Source of the DNA: Prinia subflava
Lineage: Eukaryota; Chordata; Aves; Passeriformes; Cisticolidae
NCBI RefSeq assembly: GCF_021018805.1
Contig: NC_086258.1
Location: 9,649,081-9,713,080, forward strand
Direction: 5' to 3'
DNA length: 64,000 bases
Shown here: piece after piece, positions 36,061 through 49,108 of the stretch
How the letters are laid out: the number at the start of each line of letters is the position of its first letter
Position numbering within the stretch: the stretch's first letter is position 1
Translations under genes and position numbers: made by a program
The notes under the pieces: generated by a model
The model's input: the letters and a program-made list of their open reading frames with translations, nothing else
Told to the model about the DNA's origin: nothing
The model's database searches: none

Positions 36061-39000
36061 TCAGCTGTTAACCATCCTGCCATTTGCAACAGGCTTTAAA
36101 AAGTCATTTTTATCCTCAGACATAATGTGAGCAGTTTTCAAAATGAGGCTGCCAACACTGACTGATGTGCTGATGGGCAGGCAGCTTGCATTGCTAACAG
36201 ATGTTGTGATCGGCTGACTGAAGCAAGAAGTTACGGGCAGGATTGTTTTCTGCTCCTCCCTGAGGAGAAAAATAAGTTACACAAATATTAAACAAGGACA
36301 TGCACAAGTATCCGGAACTGAATTGTGTGCATTAAATAAATACTGACAAACTCATTTTTAGCAACAGGCTAAACATCTTCCTCTGGAATGGTACGCTCGA
36401 GGTGTTAAAGTAGTCTGCCTCATTTTCAAAGGCCGCTTTACTCATTAAAGACTACAGAACATATAAACCTAAATTAGTGTATTTCAAAATCTACCTCTCC
36501 ACGGAGATTTGTGCAAACAGTCCGCCATTTAACCTTTTGAAGTTTCTCTTAATTTCTGTTAACTATAAAAATATTCTGCATTTTTTGCTTACTGACTGTG
36601 AAAGGTATTTTGAACAGCTGTGACACGTTTCAGTGTGTACGATTACAACGATGCATACGAACAATGGTACCAGCCTGGGACTTTCAGCTTTGTGGCCTAA
36701 TTCTATTTCTCAACAGGTTCTTCTCACTCCACCATGTACAAACAATGCAGGTGTCTAATCCAAGTCTGAGCAGGTACGTAGTTCATCCTTACACAATCAT
36801 GCTTCCACTATTCTGATGCTTCTGTTTGTCTAACTCTGGCAGACACTGCTGTTTTGTCTAACACTCACAGAATCACAAGGTCTTCACCTAAACTTTGTCT
36901 CTTCTGTTCCAGAGATTCTTTCTGGTGCTGCTTTAGCAGATGCCCATTCTCCACGGTTGTTCCATTGAGCAGCTGATCCTCTTGGGAGCTAATCCCTAGC
37001 TGTATGTCCAGAATCTCCTACAAGAGAAAAGGAGAAATGCCCATCAACTCTGTCCCTAGCAGCTTTACATTTTCCTATTAAGTTTCACTACATTATGCTA
37101 ATGGAAATGGGAGTCTGGTCATAAAACTCCTTAATTTTATGCCATACTATTGGAATGCCTGCCACATTTCACTAAAGGAAAAGCCAATTATTCAAAGATA
37201 GCTGTGAATGACAAGAGCAGCATAAACTGTGAGCTGTTTTTAACTTCACTAGCATTACCTGCCAGGTATCTGAGTGAGAAGTACAAGACTCTAAGTGCTA
37301 CATAAGGGAAATGCTGGATGCCATTATCAGGACTAAATCCAAAAGCTTTGCTAACAACATGCTAATCTACAAAGACTCATGGAAAGGCCCAGTGACCTCT
37401 TTAGACCCAGATTTTTGTACTCACTTCTATCTGTTCACCTTGCCCATCAGGTTCGTCTGTGTCGAGGGCTGACAGCTCCAGTTCAATGTCTCGGTCTGGC
37501 TTTGTGTCTGCACAGTCTTCTGGATAATCAGTCTAAAAAGAATTAATATGTTCTCTAAACATCAAGTTGGCTTTTCATTGGCTTTACACAACACTGGAGT
37601 ATTAAAGTGAAAACAAGACGCATTTCTAGCACACAACATTTCTACAATACAAGAGAGCTAGTCAGACAAAAATGAACTTCAAGCACAGACAACATAGGAT
37701 ACAAAGCTAAATCGAATCACAGAGTACTGAAACAGAGAGATAAAATGAACACTAAAGAAATTTGAGTCCATTGACAAAATGTTTAGATTTATAACACATA
37801 TAAATAGACAAAAACTAGTGATTGCATGAAAATGATTGTCACATTCTTCCCACTTTGTAAATGCATGTTTGGAGCAGCAGCATAGCAGGTGCATCTGCCT
37901 AATCTCAGGGAAATAACTGAATGCAACAATGGCAACTTAACTTGCACAGAATGTGCTATAAATATGAGAGTGTTAAAAATAAGTTTCAACTCTTAGTTAA
38001 AATTCATGCGCTTCTGTATATATATATATATATATAAACACTCTCCAAATTTGTTTCATCCCAATTACCCCTTTCTTTACCTCACCATTCCTCAAATCAA
38101 TTTCCTTGCTTAAAAGGTTTAAGGTAAGACGACTGCCTTCATCTAGAGAATTCCACTTCTGCTGCATGGCAAGGGCGTTTGCCTCTCTCTGAAGGAGTAA
38201 GGAGTTGCTTTTGGCCTATGGAAAGAAACAGCTCAGTTACCAAACATTACACCTAAACCATGTGCACTCAGACAGCTACACTAAGAAAATTTATTTAAAA
38301 GCACTTTACTAAACAATTTCTTCTAAATTAAAAAACCTCACAGTATAATAACTGGTCTTACCTGCTGTAATTCAATACTCAGTAGATCTCCAGTGCTGGA
38401 ATGCTTTCTGTGACCAGACAAATCTGTAACTATGAACCTGTCCCTTTAAAAGAAAGAAGGCAAAACCAGGAATCAAAAACAAGTTCTCTAAATCAAACAT
38501 CCCATAACTTCATTAGTCTATCAACTAGATTTTTGGACAGAAACTGGATGTGATTTAGACAATGTGTTCTTCATCTTCACTGTGGTTTGCAATACTTCAA
38601 GGCACTGTATGAAGCAAACATCCTTATTTTACACATGAGTAATATGTGGCAAAAAACCCTGAAACCAGTCAAGATTTTGACATGACAGCTTGGCAGTACC
38701 TGACTCCAGTTCTTTGATAGGTCTCTCAAGGGATACACTGCCAGTAATTGTGCACTATTAACTGCATTAAGTATTAAAGACTACACAAGTTTTAACCTAG
38801 TTTTTTCCAAGGTTTTATGCTGGATAGGTAAAAAGTCTTTTACTTTAAAATTAAGAATGTCTATTAATAGACATCCCAGATTCCCCCCACACACACTGAG
38901 GACTTTGAAGAACTGCAAGCTACAGAAAAAGCTGTGAACAGAGCTGGGAAGGAGCCCGTACCGTTCTGCGTAACGTGCTGAGGAGGCAGAATCTGAGCCA

Positions 39001-42000
39001 TAGGCACTCCATCTTGAGTCTACAGCATTGACATAAGGGACATAATCTGCAAAAGAATTAAGACAGCATTCACTATCTTCCCTGCTCCTCAGTGGGATAT
39101 ACACTCTTTATTTAGCTCTTTGCATTTCACAGCTGCAGTAAGCACAAAGGGCATGAAATGCTCGTGGTGTGTATAAAGCACTAATTCCTCTCACTGAACT
39201 TTTACCTGATACACTGATGGGTTTAGTAGCACTTCCTTGGGAAGCAGTGGCCTGGATTGGATCTGTTGTGTGGTAACCTGTGCGGGATGACCTGGAGATT
39301 GCACCCCACTTGGAGATGATGGGGCCATCGCTGAACGGGATTATCGGATCTTCCTCCTTTGCCCTTCTCTGCGTTTCAAACAAATGCACTCTCCTTTTAA
39401 CATCCCCACTGTCCAAATCCTGCACATTCAGGAGACACGAGATACAGGGACTCATTTGAGGTTATGTACATTCTTCAGCTGACCAGTAACTTTCTCATTA
39501 TTGTTGCCTATTTAGAAAAATGGGAAAGGATATTCCAAACAACTTCAAATGAGCAGAACTACTTTAAAATACTAATAATGGAGGCTATCACCCTTTTTTT
39601 TTAAAAAAAAAGGCTGGTTTAACCAAACAGAAGACACTTCAGCATGTAAGGATCATCACACTAATGAGAGAACATGCAGAAAACCCCTACCATTAACACG
39701 GCATTGGAATTGGCAATCACATCCTTGGGCTCTGAGTCGATAGCATTTATACAAGAGCCAATAGTGCCACAAGACCACGGCGAATAGTGAGAGAGATGGT
39801 CTTCCTCAAATTTAGTTCCACTCAAATCACTGACACTCTCTGAGAACTACAGAAAAGGGAATAAATAAGCAGTGAGTAAAGAGACAGGGAATTCAGTTTT
39901 AAAATGAGAAGATAATTTAATTAAATAGCAGTGAATGTATCTCAGAAGTCAATCAAGGAGTTCCAGCCATATTCAAGACCTGACTTGGGGAAAGCATAAG
40001 CTGTTTTGTCAAATTTTAAACCAGTGCCCCGGCACTGTCAGAGGGCAAACTCTGCCATACAAATGACTGCCTGGCCTGCCAAGATGAGGGACTGGAATTT
40101 GTGTTAGTGTCAGGTTTCTTCAAGCAAATATCTACAGTAACTTAACTGAGAGGAAGCTGCGCATTTTCCTTTCATGTATTAGCCAGTGGTAAATAGAAGT
40201 ACAACTGAATTGCAACATTATTAGATATTGCTTTCCTTTTTCTAGACGATTAAATTAATTTTATGGACAATAAATGGTAGGTAGAAAAACTTTACTAGAA
40301 ATATTAAATGGTATCTTACAGAAACAGGAAGGGAAAACAAAGAGGTTCTTTGGCTTCCCACCTCTGTGCTGAAATCTACACTGAAGAGAGGAGAAGGTGG
40401 TGTTGGAGATGGTGTTGCCATAGGAAGGGTTGATGATACAAGAGGAGTTTTCTGTGTGTGGTACTGTGCCCACTGCTCCGGCTTCCGTCTCAGCTGCTCA
40501 TCATAACCAGTCTTCAAATGACCACAAGGCTCCTAGAAAGAATAAATACAGACTGGATATCCCATCACACTCTAATCAGAAGGCAAAGACTTGCATGGGA
40601 CACACTTGGATCCCCAAATTTCCTTTGGTCTGTAACCCTCCACTGACATCACTTGAAGGATCTCACAAGAATTTGTAGGCCCATGTATAACAACTCAAAT
40701 CTTAGATATGCAATTAATTCAAGCAACATAAATGGGCATTAAAGAAGCAAAGGCCATCTGGTCCTGATGCAGATTACAGTGGTCAGTTTTGTAAGCCCAT
40801 TTTAAGGTTAAAAACAAAACAAGAACTTTGTCCAAGTCACATGTCCCGATCACTGTAATAAACAGGTCTATGCTAATTATTTACCAACTTTCCAGTAATG
40901 ACCTTCAGAACCAACTCTGCACAGAGCCTTCCCTCCCTGGCTCTCACTTACCCTTGGTAAAGGCACAGTCCTCTGCTCGTTTGGAGGTTGACAAGCCACA
41001 GAGTAATACCCATCCAGAGAGTTGTACCTCTCCCGCAACGATGTCTGATAGACAGATGAGTGCATCACATCCATGGGAGGTAAAGAATTGCTCCTGATAA
41101 TATCCTCTCGTGGGTACATCTGCGGGCGCCAGATGCGCCTGCTGTCGTAGACTGGGGCGTACATTCCAGAGGGGACAGGAGGGACCGGCCCGTAGGGCTG
41201 AGGAGGAGGAGGCTGGTAGGGAGAGTTCAGGCGGTCCCGAGGGGGAAATGTGCTGTAATGGTCGGCATATGGCACGGAGGCAGGCGGGAGGGAGGACTCT
41301 GGAACGTTATTGGACCTCACAAAGCGAGGAACACACGGAGCCACGCCAGCTGGGACTGTTGGAGGTGCTGGATAATACCCTTAAAAATCAAAAAAAGGCA
41401 CATTTAATGCAACCACAAATGACCCAGAACTTCACACCTTCTTCAACTGTAAACAGCATTGATAAGTACCTTTAGAGAATGAGGAGTCACACTTTACAAA
41501 CCTCTTACTGACCCTACCGTGTTTCTTAAGTACCATTGCATGTAAAACAACCACATTTGCAGATGCAGTGCTGGCCCGTCACCAGCTGGACCCAGTTTGG
41601 AAAATATTGCTCCTATGTGCTGTGGTGTAACTACGTAACTGAAAACACAGGTTCTTCAGCAATTCTTTATATAGGAAGTTAAACTTGTTCTCTCTAAAAT
41701 AACAATCTATACTGCTAAAAAATAAAAAAATATATGAATAACCATTTCACAATTGACTTCATGTTCTTTGAGAGGGTTGCCTGAACATCTTTACCTTTTG
41801 AGACTTGTGAATGACTCAGTGCTGTAAACCACAATTATTTGCCTGAATATAAACATGCAGAGTGGAACCTAAAAAGATAACTGGAACCTTTTGAAAACAT
41901 TTGAGTGAGCACAAAGACGTGTAAGCCTCCCAGCAGAAGCAGGCTGTGCCTCTGAATCCTGCCCATGGATACGCTCACGGAGAGGCCATGGCAAGAGCAA

Positions 42001-45000
42001 GCCTAAATCAAAACAATTAAATGCTAACAAAGGAAAAAGTAGATGAAAGACCTTGAGGTTCAAGTTTTTCTGGAGGCTGAAGCTGCGTAACATACAGCAC
42101 ACAAAGGCAAGAACCACCAACAATGGGAGCAAACTGCAAGTCCCTCACATACACAGCAATTAACAAGATTAGTATTCCATTAAGTGAAGATTCAGCAGAT
42201 ACTTAATAAAATAGACATCAGCAAAACAGACATAAAAGTTATTTCTCATAAAAGTTATTTTTTCAGAGAGAAGTTCAGAGCTATTTTTTTTCAGTGTTTG
42301 TCTTACCTGTCTGTGGGTACTGTGGAACTTCATACGACAGCTGAGTCCTGGGATCTTGGAAATATTGAACATTATCAGAATGTGGAGGGTAGACGGGTAC
42401 TCTGGGAACAAACGGGCTGGATTTTGGAGGCACAGAATTAACTTCTGTTCCAATGTTAGGAGGACCAGCTGAGGTAGCTGCTGCCTGGCTTACGGGAGTC
42501 TTGGGTGGAGAACCAATTTTACTGAAAAGGATTACCAAGAAATCATTAAGCAGATCTTCACTTATTTCACTCAGTCACCTCTTCATGCACATTCTCACGT
42601 AACATAGAAATTTGGGCCTTGTTATTTCCTTTGGAATTTTGTTTTTTATACCCCAAACTGATGCTACATTTTTGACTTTCTCCTAGGAGAACTCAAAAGT
42701 GGACATAAAGATTTTGATACCCTTTTGAGTGTATGCTGGTAAAGACAAAGACTTTGAAAAGCTGTTTAGAGACTCAGTGCTTCCTGCAAAATTATCTAAG
42801 AAGTTCCAAGTAAAAACCCCAAAACTAGAAGGTTTTGAGGAAGTGCATGCTCTGTCCATCCTTCCTGGTTTTAGGAAAAGTCAAATTTTGAGTACAATAT
42901 ATTGCATGTAATAACCCAATAGTATGCAATATGTATATAAATTATTTGTATGCCCTAATTTTTTATTTTTATGTAATAACCCAACAATAACTAAGATACC
43001 AGGCTGAGAACAACTGAGTCAGAGCTAAAGGGAGAGATTTACCATTTTGTCTACATTGCACATGAAACAGCTGAAACAACAGGTGCTGGCTGTGACACCC
43101 TGAACCCACAGGCTCTGTGTGACTGTACCTGCACTGCAGTGCAGGACCTCACACAGCTCTGCAGCCACTGAGCACCACCAATTACTGCAAGCCAGAACCA
43201 CCTGCTGGCCACCCACAAACTCCATTTATTATTTCAGATAATCCAAAAGCAGAATATTCTGGTTAATTGTTGTGATGTAAAACAGTCCCCCACCTTTCAG
43301 GAAGTGATTCTGTGGGGGAGCCAGAGGCGTTCTGGCCGTTGGCGCCAGCCTTGCCTCCCTTCTTGGTGTTGTCCAGCGCTCTCAGGGAGGTGTCTGTGCA
43401 GCGGGGGATCAGCTGGGGAACCCCAGGCTCTAGGCTGGCTATTCCATTGGTGCTTGGCACCATCTTGCCCGTTGCCTCAGGGCTGCCTATGACAGAGATG
43501 ACGTTCCCTGCCGTGGTTGAGACGGTGCTGTTCACGCCCACTTTGTTCAGAAGGGGGAAGGTCCTCACTGTCGCGCTGATTTTTTTGTTCCTTAAGCGAT
43601 ATCTACAAACACACCAAAGACAGGGTGGTATAAAAAGTGCTTATTGTGAAGTTTAATGGATTTGCAAAACTAGCAAAAAGAAGGGATTGAGAGGAATATG
43701 ACACCAAAAAATTACAGACTTATTTTCAATGATTGGAACCCAAAATCATCTCTCCTCTTGTAAGACTCATTCTGCAGTTTTTTTGAAAATGCATTTGAGT
43801 GAAAACAGCTTCAAGAAGGCAGAGCTGCATTCTGTTCAGTAATTCAGTTCACTCCTTAATCAATTAATATGTAATTAGCATTCTCTGTTGTATGTAATGC
43901 AACCAGTCTTTGAAAGACACTGAGCTTAGACTCAGTTGCAGGAAATTTGACCTCATATGGGGTAAAATAAAAAAATAAAACTGGAATTAGTCTGCAGACA
44001 TTGCTTTGCTGTATCTTTCGTTTCGTATAAAGAACTATCATGTCAAGAGTCACAAAACCCTCCAAATGAATGAATGGATGGAAGCGAAAGTTTTCAAAAG
44101 TCTCTGTAGATTACTTGGATTTAAATTAAAAGGAGAAAAAAAGAGGAAAAAAGTCTGCCACACTCACTTTTCAAGCTCTTCCTGAGAATGAGCAAATGTA
44201 CAGTTTGTTCCTCTTGGACACCCCCCTTGCTGTCGAAGGTCTCGGCACATACTTGTTTTGTATTTGCTATTTGGTTGTGGCTTAAAAAAGAAAAACAAAA
44301 AAACCCAAGACATTCCTCTCACCATCTATGAGACATTCACATAAAAGTAGGCTTAAAATACAGAAAATACATCCATGGTATGTTTTTGCATTCTTAATCA
44401 GAAAAACAAGGACACTCCTTGTTAAGGGGCTAAGTTGTCCTTGTATGGATTTCACTATGGCCAGCTCTGCTGCATTCCATATTCACAAATGTCAGGTTCT
44501 TAAACTCTGAATGCAGTAAATAACAGTATCATCAATTATCCCACAGGAAAGGCCATAAATATTTCAAACCAACTGTAATTTTTCACAATTGCATCTCCCA
44601 GTAAATGCACATTAAGACATAACGCAATGATAAAAGTCTGGTTACCTGTGGAGTTTCATGGCCTTTTCTACTGTAATTCTGAATGAAATCCACCAGCCCA
44701 TGGACCACAGTCTTTACAGCAACCATTGCATTTTCCAGCTGCTCCCATGTCGGAGATGCTGCATCTAAAATGATGAAAAGCAGGGTTGTCACTGTCTCAG
44801 TAATTCCAGTATCATAAATAAGAGGCATGTCTTCTATTACTTTACAACACCAAGTACTAGGACAAATCTCGGAGAGCCCTGAAGAAGAGTTAACTATGTT
44901 AATTAATGGGAATTTCAAAACCAGGAATGGAGGTTATCATCTCAATAATTTCTTTTGCTAGATATGAGGAACACCAAGGAAAGTTTAAGAAGCTTGATTT

Positions 45001-48000
45001 GCATACCTGGATTTGGATCTATGTTTGCCAGCAGCTCTAAATGAGGCCTCAGCCTGTTTAAGTTTGCAGGATCCCCCGTGCGCTGCAAGACAATTGTCAA
45101 TTCTTGTACACTCTTAGCAAAAGACTCTGGGGATTGAAGCTGAAAATAAAGGGAACATTAGTGTGCTGCATCTTACAACTGTCAATTACTAATCTTAAAA
45201 TGATATTCATGACATTGATTCCTAAATGCAATATATAGTGTCTTCAGATGGCATATAGAGAGGATCAGTGGAGAGAAATTTGATTTCTCAACTCAGAATC
45301 TGCCCTATGAAGCTTCATCATAAGACACCAAGAATTTAATTAAAGTACTTCATATGATGAATATGCTACATCAGGGAAAAAATTCAATCTAGTTTTAATT
45401 AATATTTGATGGGACTACGAACAAAAAGTTAATTCATGGAGTTCCTTGATTTTTATTGTAACATTTAATAGTCAAAACGAATCCTACAAAGATACTAAAA
45501 TCATCCCTTTGACAAACCTTGTCAATAATGGATTGCATGTGTGATTTATGTGCCAGGTCTCCATAAAGAAGGGAAGACCACTGTTCTGGTGATATCCTAA
45601 GTCCTGCTTCCATGGCAATGTGAACAATTTGGGCATCGTGCTCTCTCCGCAAGGCCTCGTAACTCCGGAACTCTTCTTTAAGTTGCATCAGAGAAGAATC
45701 TTCATCCCTTTTAGTGACCTAATAAATAAATAGTAGTTTATAATAGACCTAATAGCGATGGATAAACATTCCTTCTTTAACCAAAAATGTCCATGTCCAT
45801 CACAAAAACCAGTTGCACAGCACAAACCACAATAGTGGTGTTTTACCTTAAAGCATGATGCTCTATACAGTAGCTGCACAACGTGACCAATGCTTGTTTT
45901 AGAGGCCTGAGGAAATCTTGGTTCCAGCCTTTGCACAACAAAAAGTACCAGAACTTTTCTTGAGAGTGCAGAGCCATCTTCCAGTGCCAGTAATACGAGT
46001 TTCAGTGCCTCCTCTTGCATAGCTTTAACACACAAAAATGAAAGTTAAATAGATTCCAGAAAACCGCAAGGCTACTGTATTTGAACAGATAAGCAGGAGC
46101 ATCTAAATCATCTTGAATTCCTTACTGCTTTTTACTTTACTAAAAAAAGCTTCTAAACTAGCAACATTTTTTAAAAGAAATATTTAGAACTACTCTAAGC
46201 ACAGCAAACTTAGAATGGTACTGAAATGCTGTCAACAGTTACTGGAATCAGGAGAGGACAACTTCTGTTCTAAAGAGAAGTTCCTTGTTTCTGTGCTTGC
46301 TTTAGCTGCACTCTTAAATATGGATTTGTTTTCTATCAGAGATATAAATCATTATAAATTTCAAAAGTATGCTGGGGTTAGGCTGATTGTATTGACAGCT
46401 ATTCAATTCCAATCACAGGCAGCAGAACAGCCAGCCTGCCACACTCCACTACAAACTGTGCACAGCGTGTGCTTATTGACTCCCCTTTGCCAGGATCTTT
46501 GAAATACTTCCTCCCAATTTCAAAGAACATTTAATGGAGCAGCAGGGGAAACAACCAAATACTTTAAGCCAGAAGATTTTACTACTATTTGGGGTTTTTT
46601 TCCCCCCCACTTCTCCTCTCTTCCTGGCAGACCATCCCCAACTGGACAGAAGAAATTTCAAACCATTTTTGTAAAGAAAAGGTAAAGCTAAATACATTCT
46701 GTTGCAGGTGTCCAGGTCCCTTACCTGGTCCTAGAAACTGGCACCCTCGTGCCCTGACAGCAGCCCAAAGATTGGCAGAAAGCTGCTGAGGATTCTGGTG
46801 CTGCAGGATGAGTTCTGTGACAGTTCTCTCTCCCAGTGACCGAGCTGCCCTCATGGCTCGGACGCGGCCCTCCTCCTCCACCAGCTGACAGTTCACCAGG
46901 GTCACAAGCTTCCTCTGCATGGGACGGCTCAGGGCACTCTGATTCAAGCTTGCAACACCTGCAGAGAAAGGGAGAAAAGGCAAAGCAGTGCTTCTTACCA
47001 AATTCATCCAAGTGAGGTAAAAAAAATGCCTAACAGTGTATGCCTTTCTCTAAGACTTGGATATCAGTCACAGGTACCTTCCCTTCTCTTAGGCAACTCT
47101 GGGTAATTCTTTATCAAAAAGAACTTTAATTAAAATCTTAAACTGACATCAAAGCCATCCTTTGGGGAAAGGTCAGCTTTAGTACAAAGTTAGCCCCAAG
47201 GCAGTATTATTAAATAGAGTATTTTGTAAACGCAAAATAAAAAACCACAAACAAGTGTCACAAGCGTGAATAAGCTTGTAAAGACACAAGGCAATTTTAT
47301 TAGAAAAATGAGAGTATTATCTCCCTGACATTTACAATCAGTACTGAAAACCCAATGCTGTTAAAAGCAAGCTACATCAAAATCCCACTGTTCAGCACTC
47401 ACCTTTTCCTCCACTTAATGGCTTTAAGTAGAGTGCCAAATCCTCAACGCATTTCTTTGCTACTTCATAATGTTTGTTCTCTCCTACATTACTCAACTTT
47501 ACTGTCTGATGATCAGGTACCTAAAAAAATGCAAGGGGGAGGGAGGGGGAGAAGAATTACATCCACCTGGCTGACCTCTCTGGTGGTACCCACATCACCA
47601 TTAATTACATAACACTGCAGATGTGCCCTGCTCTGAGAGCAGGGAAACACGGGACTGACACAGGGCATGTGCGTGGAATAAGGAACAACAAAAAGGGCCC
47701 AAGATGAGTATTAGGGTGATCAAAGATGGTTTTTGTTATTACTCAACACTTTAAAAACAAAAGTAGGGTAGAAAACAATAACCAAGGTCTAAAAGATGAA
47801 GAACACAAGATGTGAGAAGGTGATCAGTGTACCAGATCAGCATGATTTACTACAGACACACAAAAGAAGCTATAGGATAAAATGAACTAGCAAGAATGTA
47901 ATAAAGCAAAGTTAAAAAATTATTTAAGTGTCATTTGGGCATGCTGAAATCTTCCAAGAGAAGAAGCAGGAAACTTAACTTGGTGGAAAAAACCCAAAGT

Positions 48001-49108
48001 AGAGTAACAAGGTCAGATAAGGAAAACAGGGGGAGTGTTAGTCATAATAAATTAATTGTTTGAAATACATTGCAAGAAGTTAGGAGAGCATGAAAATAAT
48101 GGTTGTAAGATCAAGACAGTGATCTGACACATAAAAAAATGAAAGAAACACGTGAACTTGATAAACAAAACCACTCAGTGTCATTGCCAATAGCTGTGTC
48201 AAGGCATGGGATGGGACACTAAAAAGTGAAGTAACGTCCTTTTACTGCCTCACCAAGGTGTTAGAGAGAGAGTAAGATGAAAAAGCACATGAATCAGCAC
48301 AAGGGGAACAGACTTATTCAATCCCCATAAAGTGCAGTACTGATTATATAATCACTGTTTTGCCACTGCTACGAGACAGCACAGGGAACATTCCTGGCCT
48401 GATCAGCCAACGTCTGCAAACCCAGCTGAAAAGCCATCATCAGGCATAAAAAACATTATACACACACACTTCTGGAACTTGGTTAAAAAGCCACTTCTAA
48501 ACATACAGCATTTAGGAAGGAGATGTCTCCCAAGGTAAGATGAACGAGTGCAGTCTGCAGGTTCACTCATTCTACTGACAATTGGGACAGACTATTGGCT
48601 GTTTCCCAGTGGGGATTTTTCTCCAGTCACAGTTCAAGAGCCTTTTTAAATCAGAATTCAGGTTACAACTAGAACACATTTATTTTCACTGCCCTGATGA
48701 AGATAAAGACAGCCCTGAAATGGTGCAGTTGCTGTTAGAGTACGTATGGATTCCTAGAGAGTCCAAAGTTAAGCTATACTATTTATCTGGGCTAAAATGA
48801 GGAAGAAAGAGCAGCACACACACACTGCAACTGCTAACAACACAAAGTGGCAAAACAAAGAGCTGCTTCAGCCCTACCTGGGCTCCAACCAGCTGGAGGA
48901 GTGCAAAGTTTACAGGAAGCACGTCGATGTCTGTGTTGATGGCAGTCTGGTCAAAAGGACACGCCTTGCGATGGAGCTTGTTCAGGCAGGTCTTGCACAC
49001 GGTGTGGGAGCAACCTAAGCTGATGGGTTTGTGCACATTCTCATCAAACTCATTGTAGCAGATTGGGCAGGACAGAAATTCTGTCCACTGAGCTGCCTGC
49101 ACAGGCAT
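36061..49108 (-). CDS. RC3H2: Roquin-2 (RING-type E3 ligase and RNA-binding protein), 20 coding exons
   Basis: Minus-strand exons, 5' to 3': 48878-49108, 47403-47520, 46725-46958, 45847-46022, 45518-45718, 45007-45139, 44646-44764, 44168-44280, 43294-43602, 42307-42521, 40952-41379, 40362-40532, 39691-39846, 39206-39419, 38962-39046, 38362-38443, 38081-38215, 37425-37532, 36869-37017, 36061-36259. All phases agree and give 1,191 aa, matching the human length as I recall it. Roquins bind stem-loop (CDE) elements in 3' UTRs and recruit decay factors in the cytosol. Domains: RING (Cys14, 17, 33, His35, Cys38, 41, 50, with Asp53 as last ligand); HEPN/ROQ RNA-binding core (about 90-400); CCCH zinc finger C416-x8-C425-x5-C431-x3-H435; a Pro-rich disordered region (about 540-750); and a conserved tail ending NGRMVNS. 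Met196 aligns by eye with the Met199 hit by the mouse sanroque mutation in the paralogue RC3H1. Confidence 0.97.
38016..38035. repeat. (TA)n microsatellite in RC3H2 intron
   Basis: About ten uninterrupted TA dinucleotides lie in the intron next to the exon at 38081-38215, about 45 bases downstream of its donor. Likely length-polymorphic. Confidence 0.9.

Noticed and set aside
38016..38035. (TA)n tract as a possible functional element
   Set aside because: A plain dinucleotide microsatellite in an intron, common in vertebrate genomes.
48582..48800. 72-codon plus-strand frame in an RC3H2 intron with a moderately protein-like sequence
   Set aside because: It has no recognisable family, no splice or promoter context and lies antisense inside an intron. 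A frame of this length is expected by chance.
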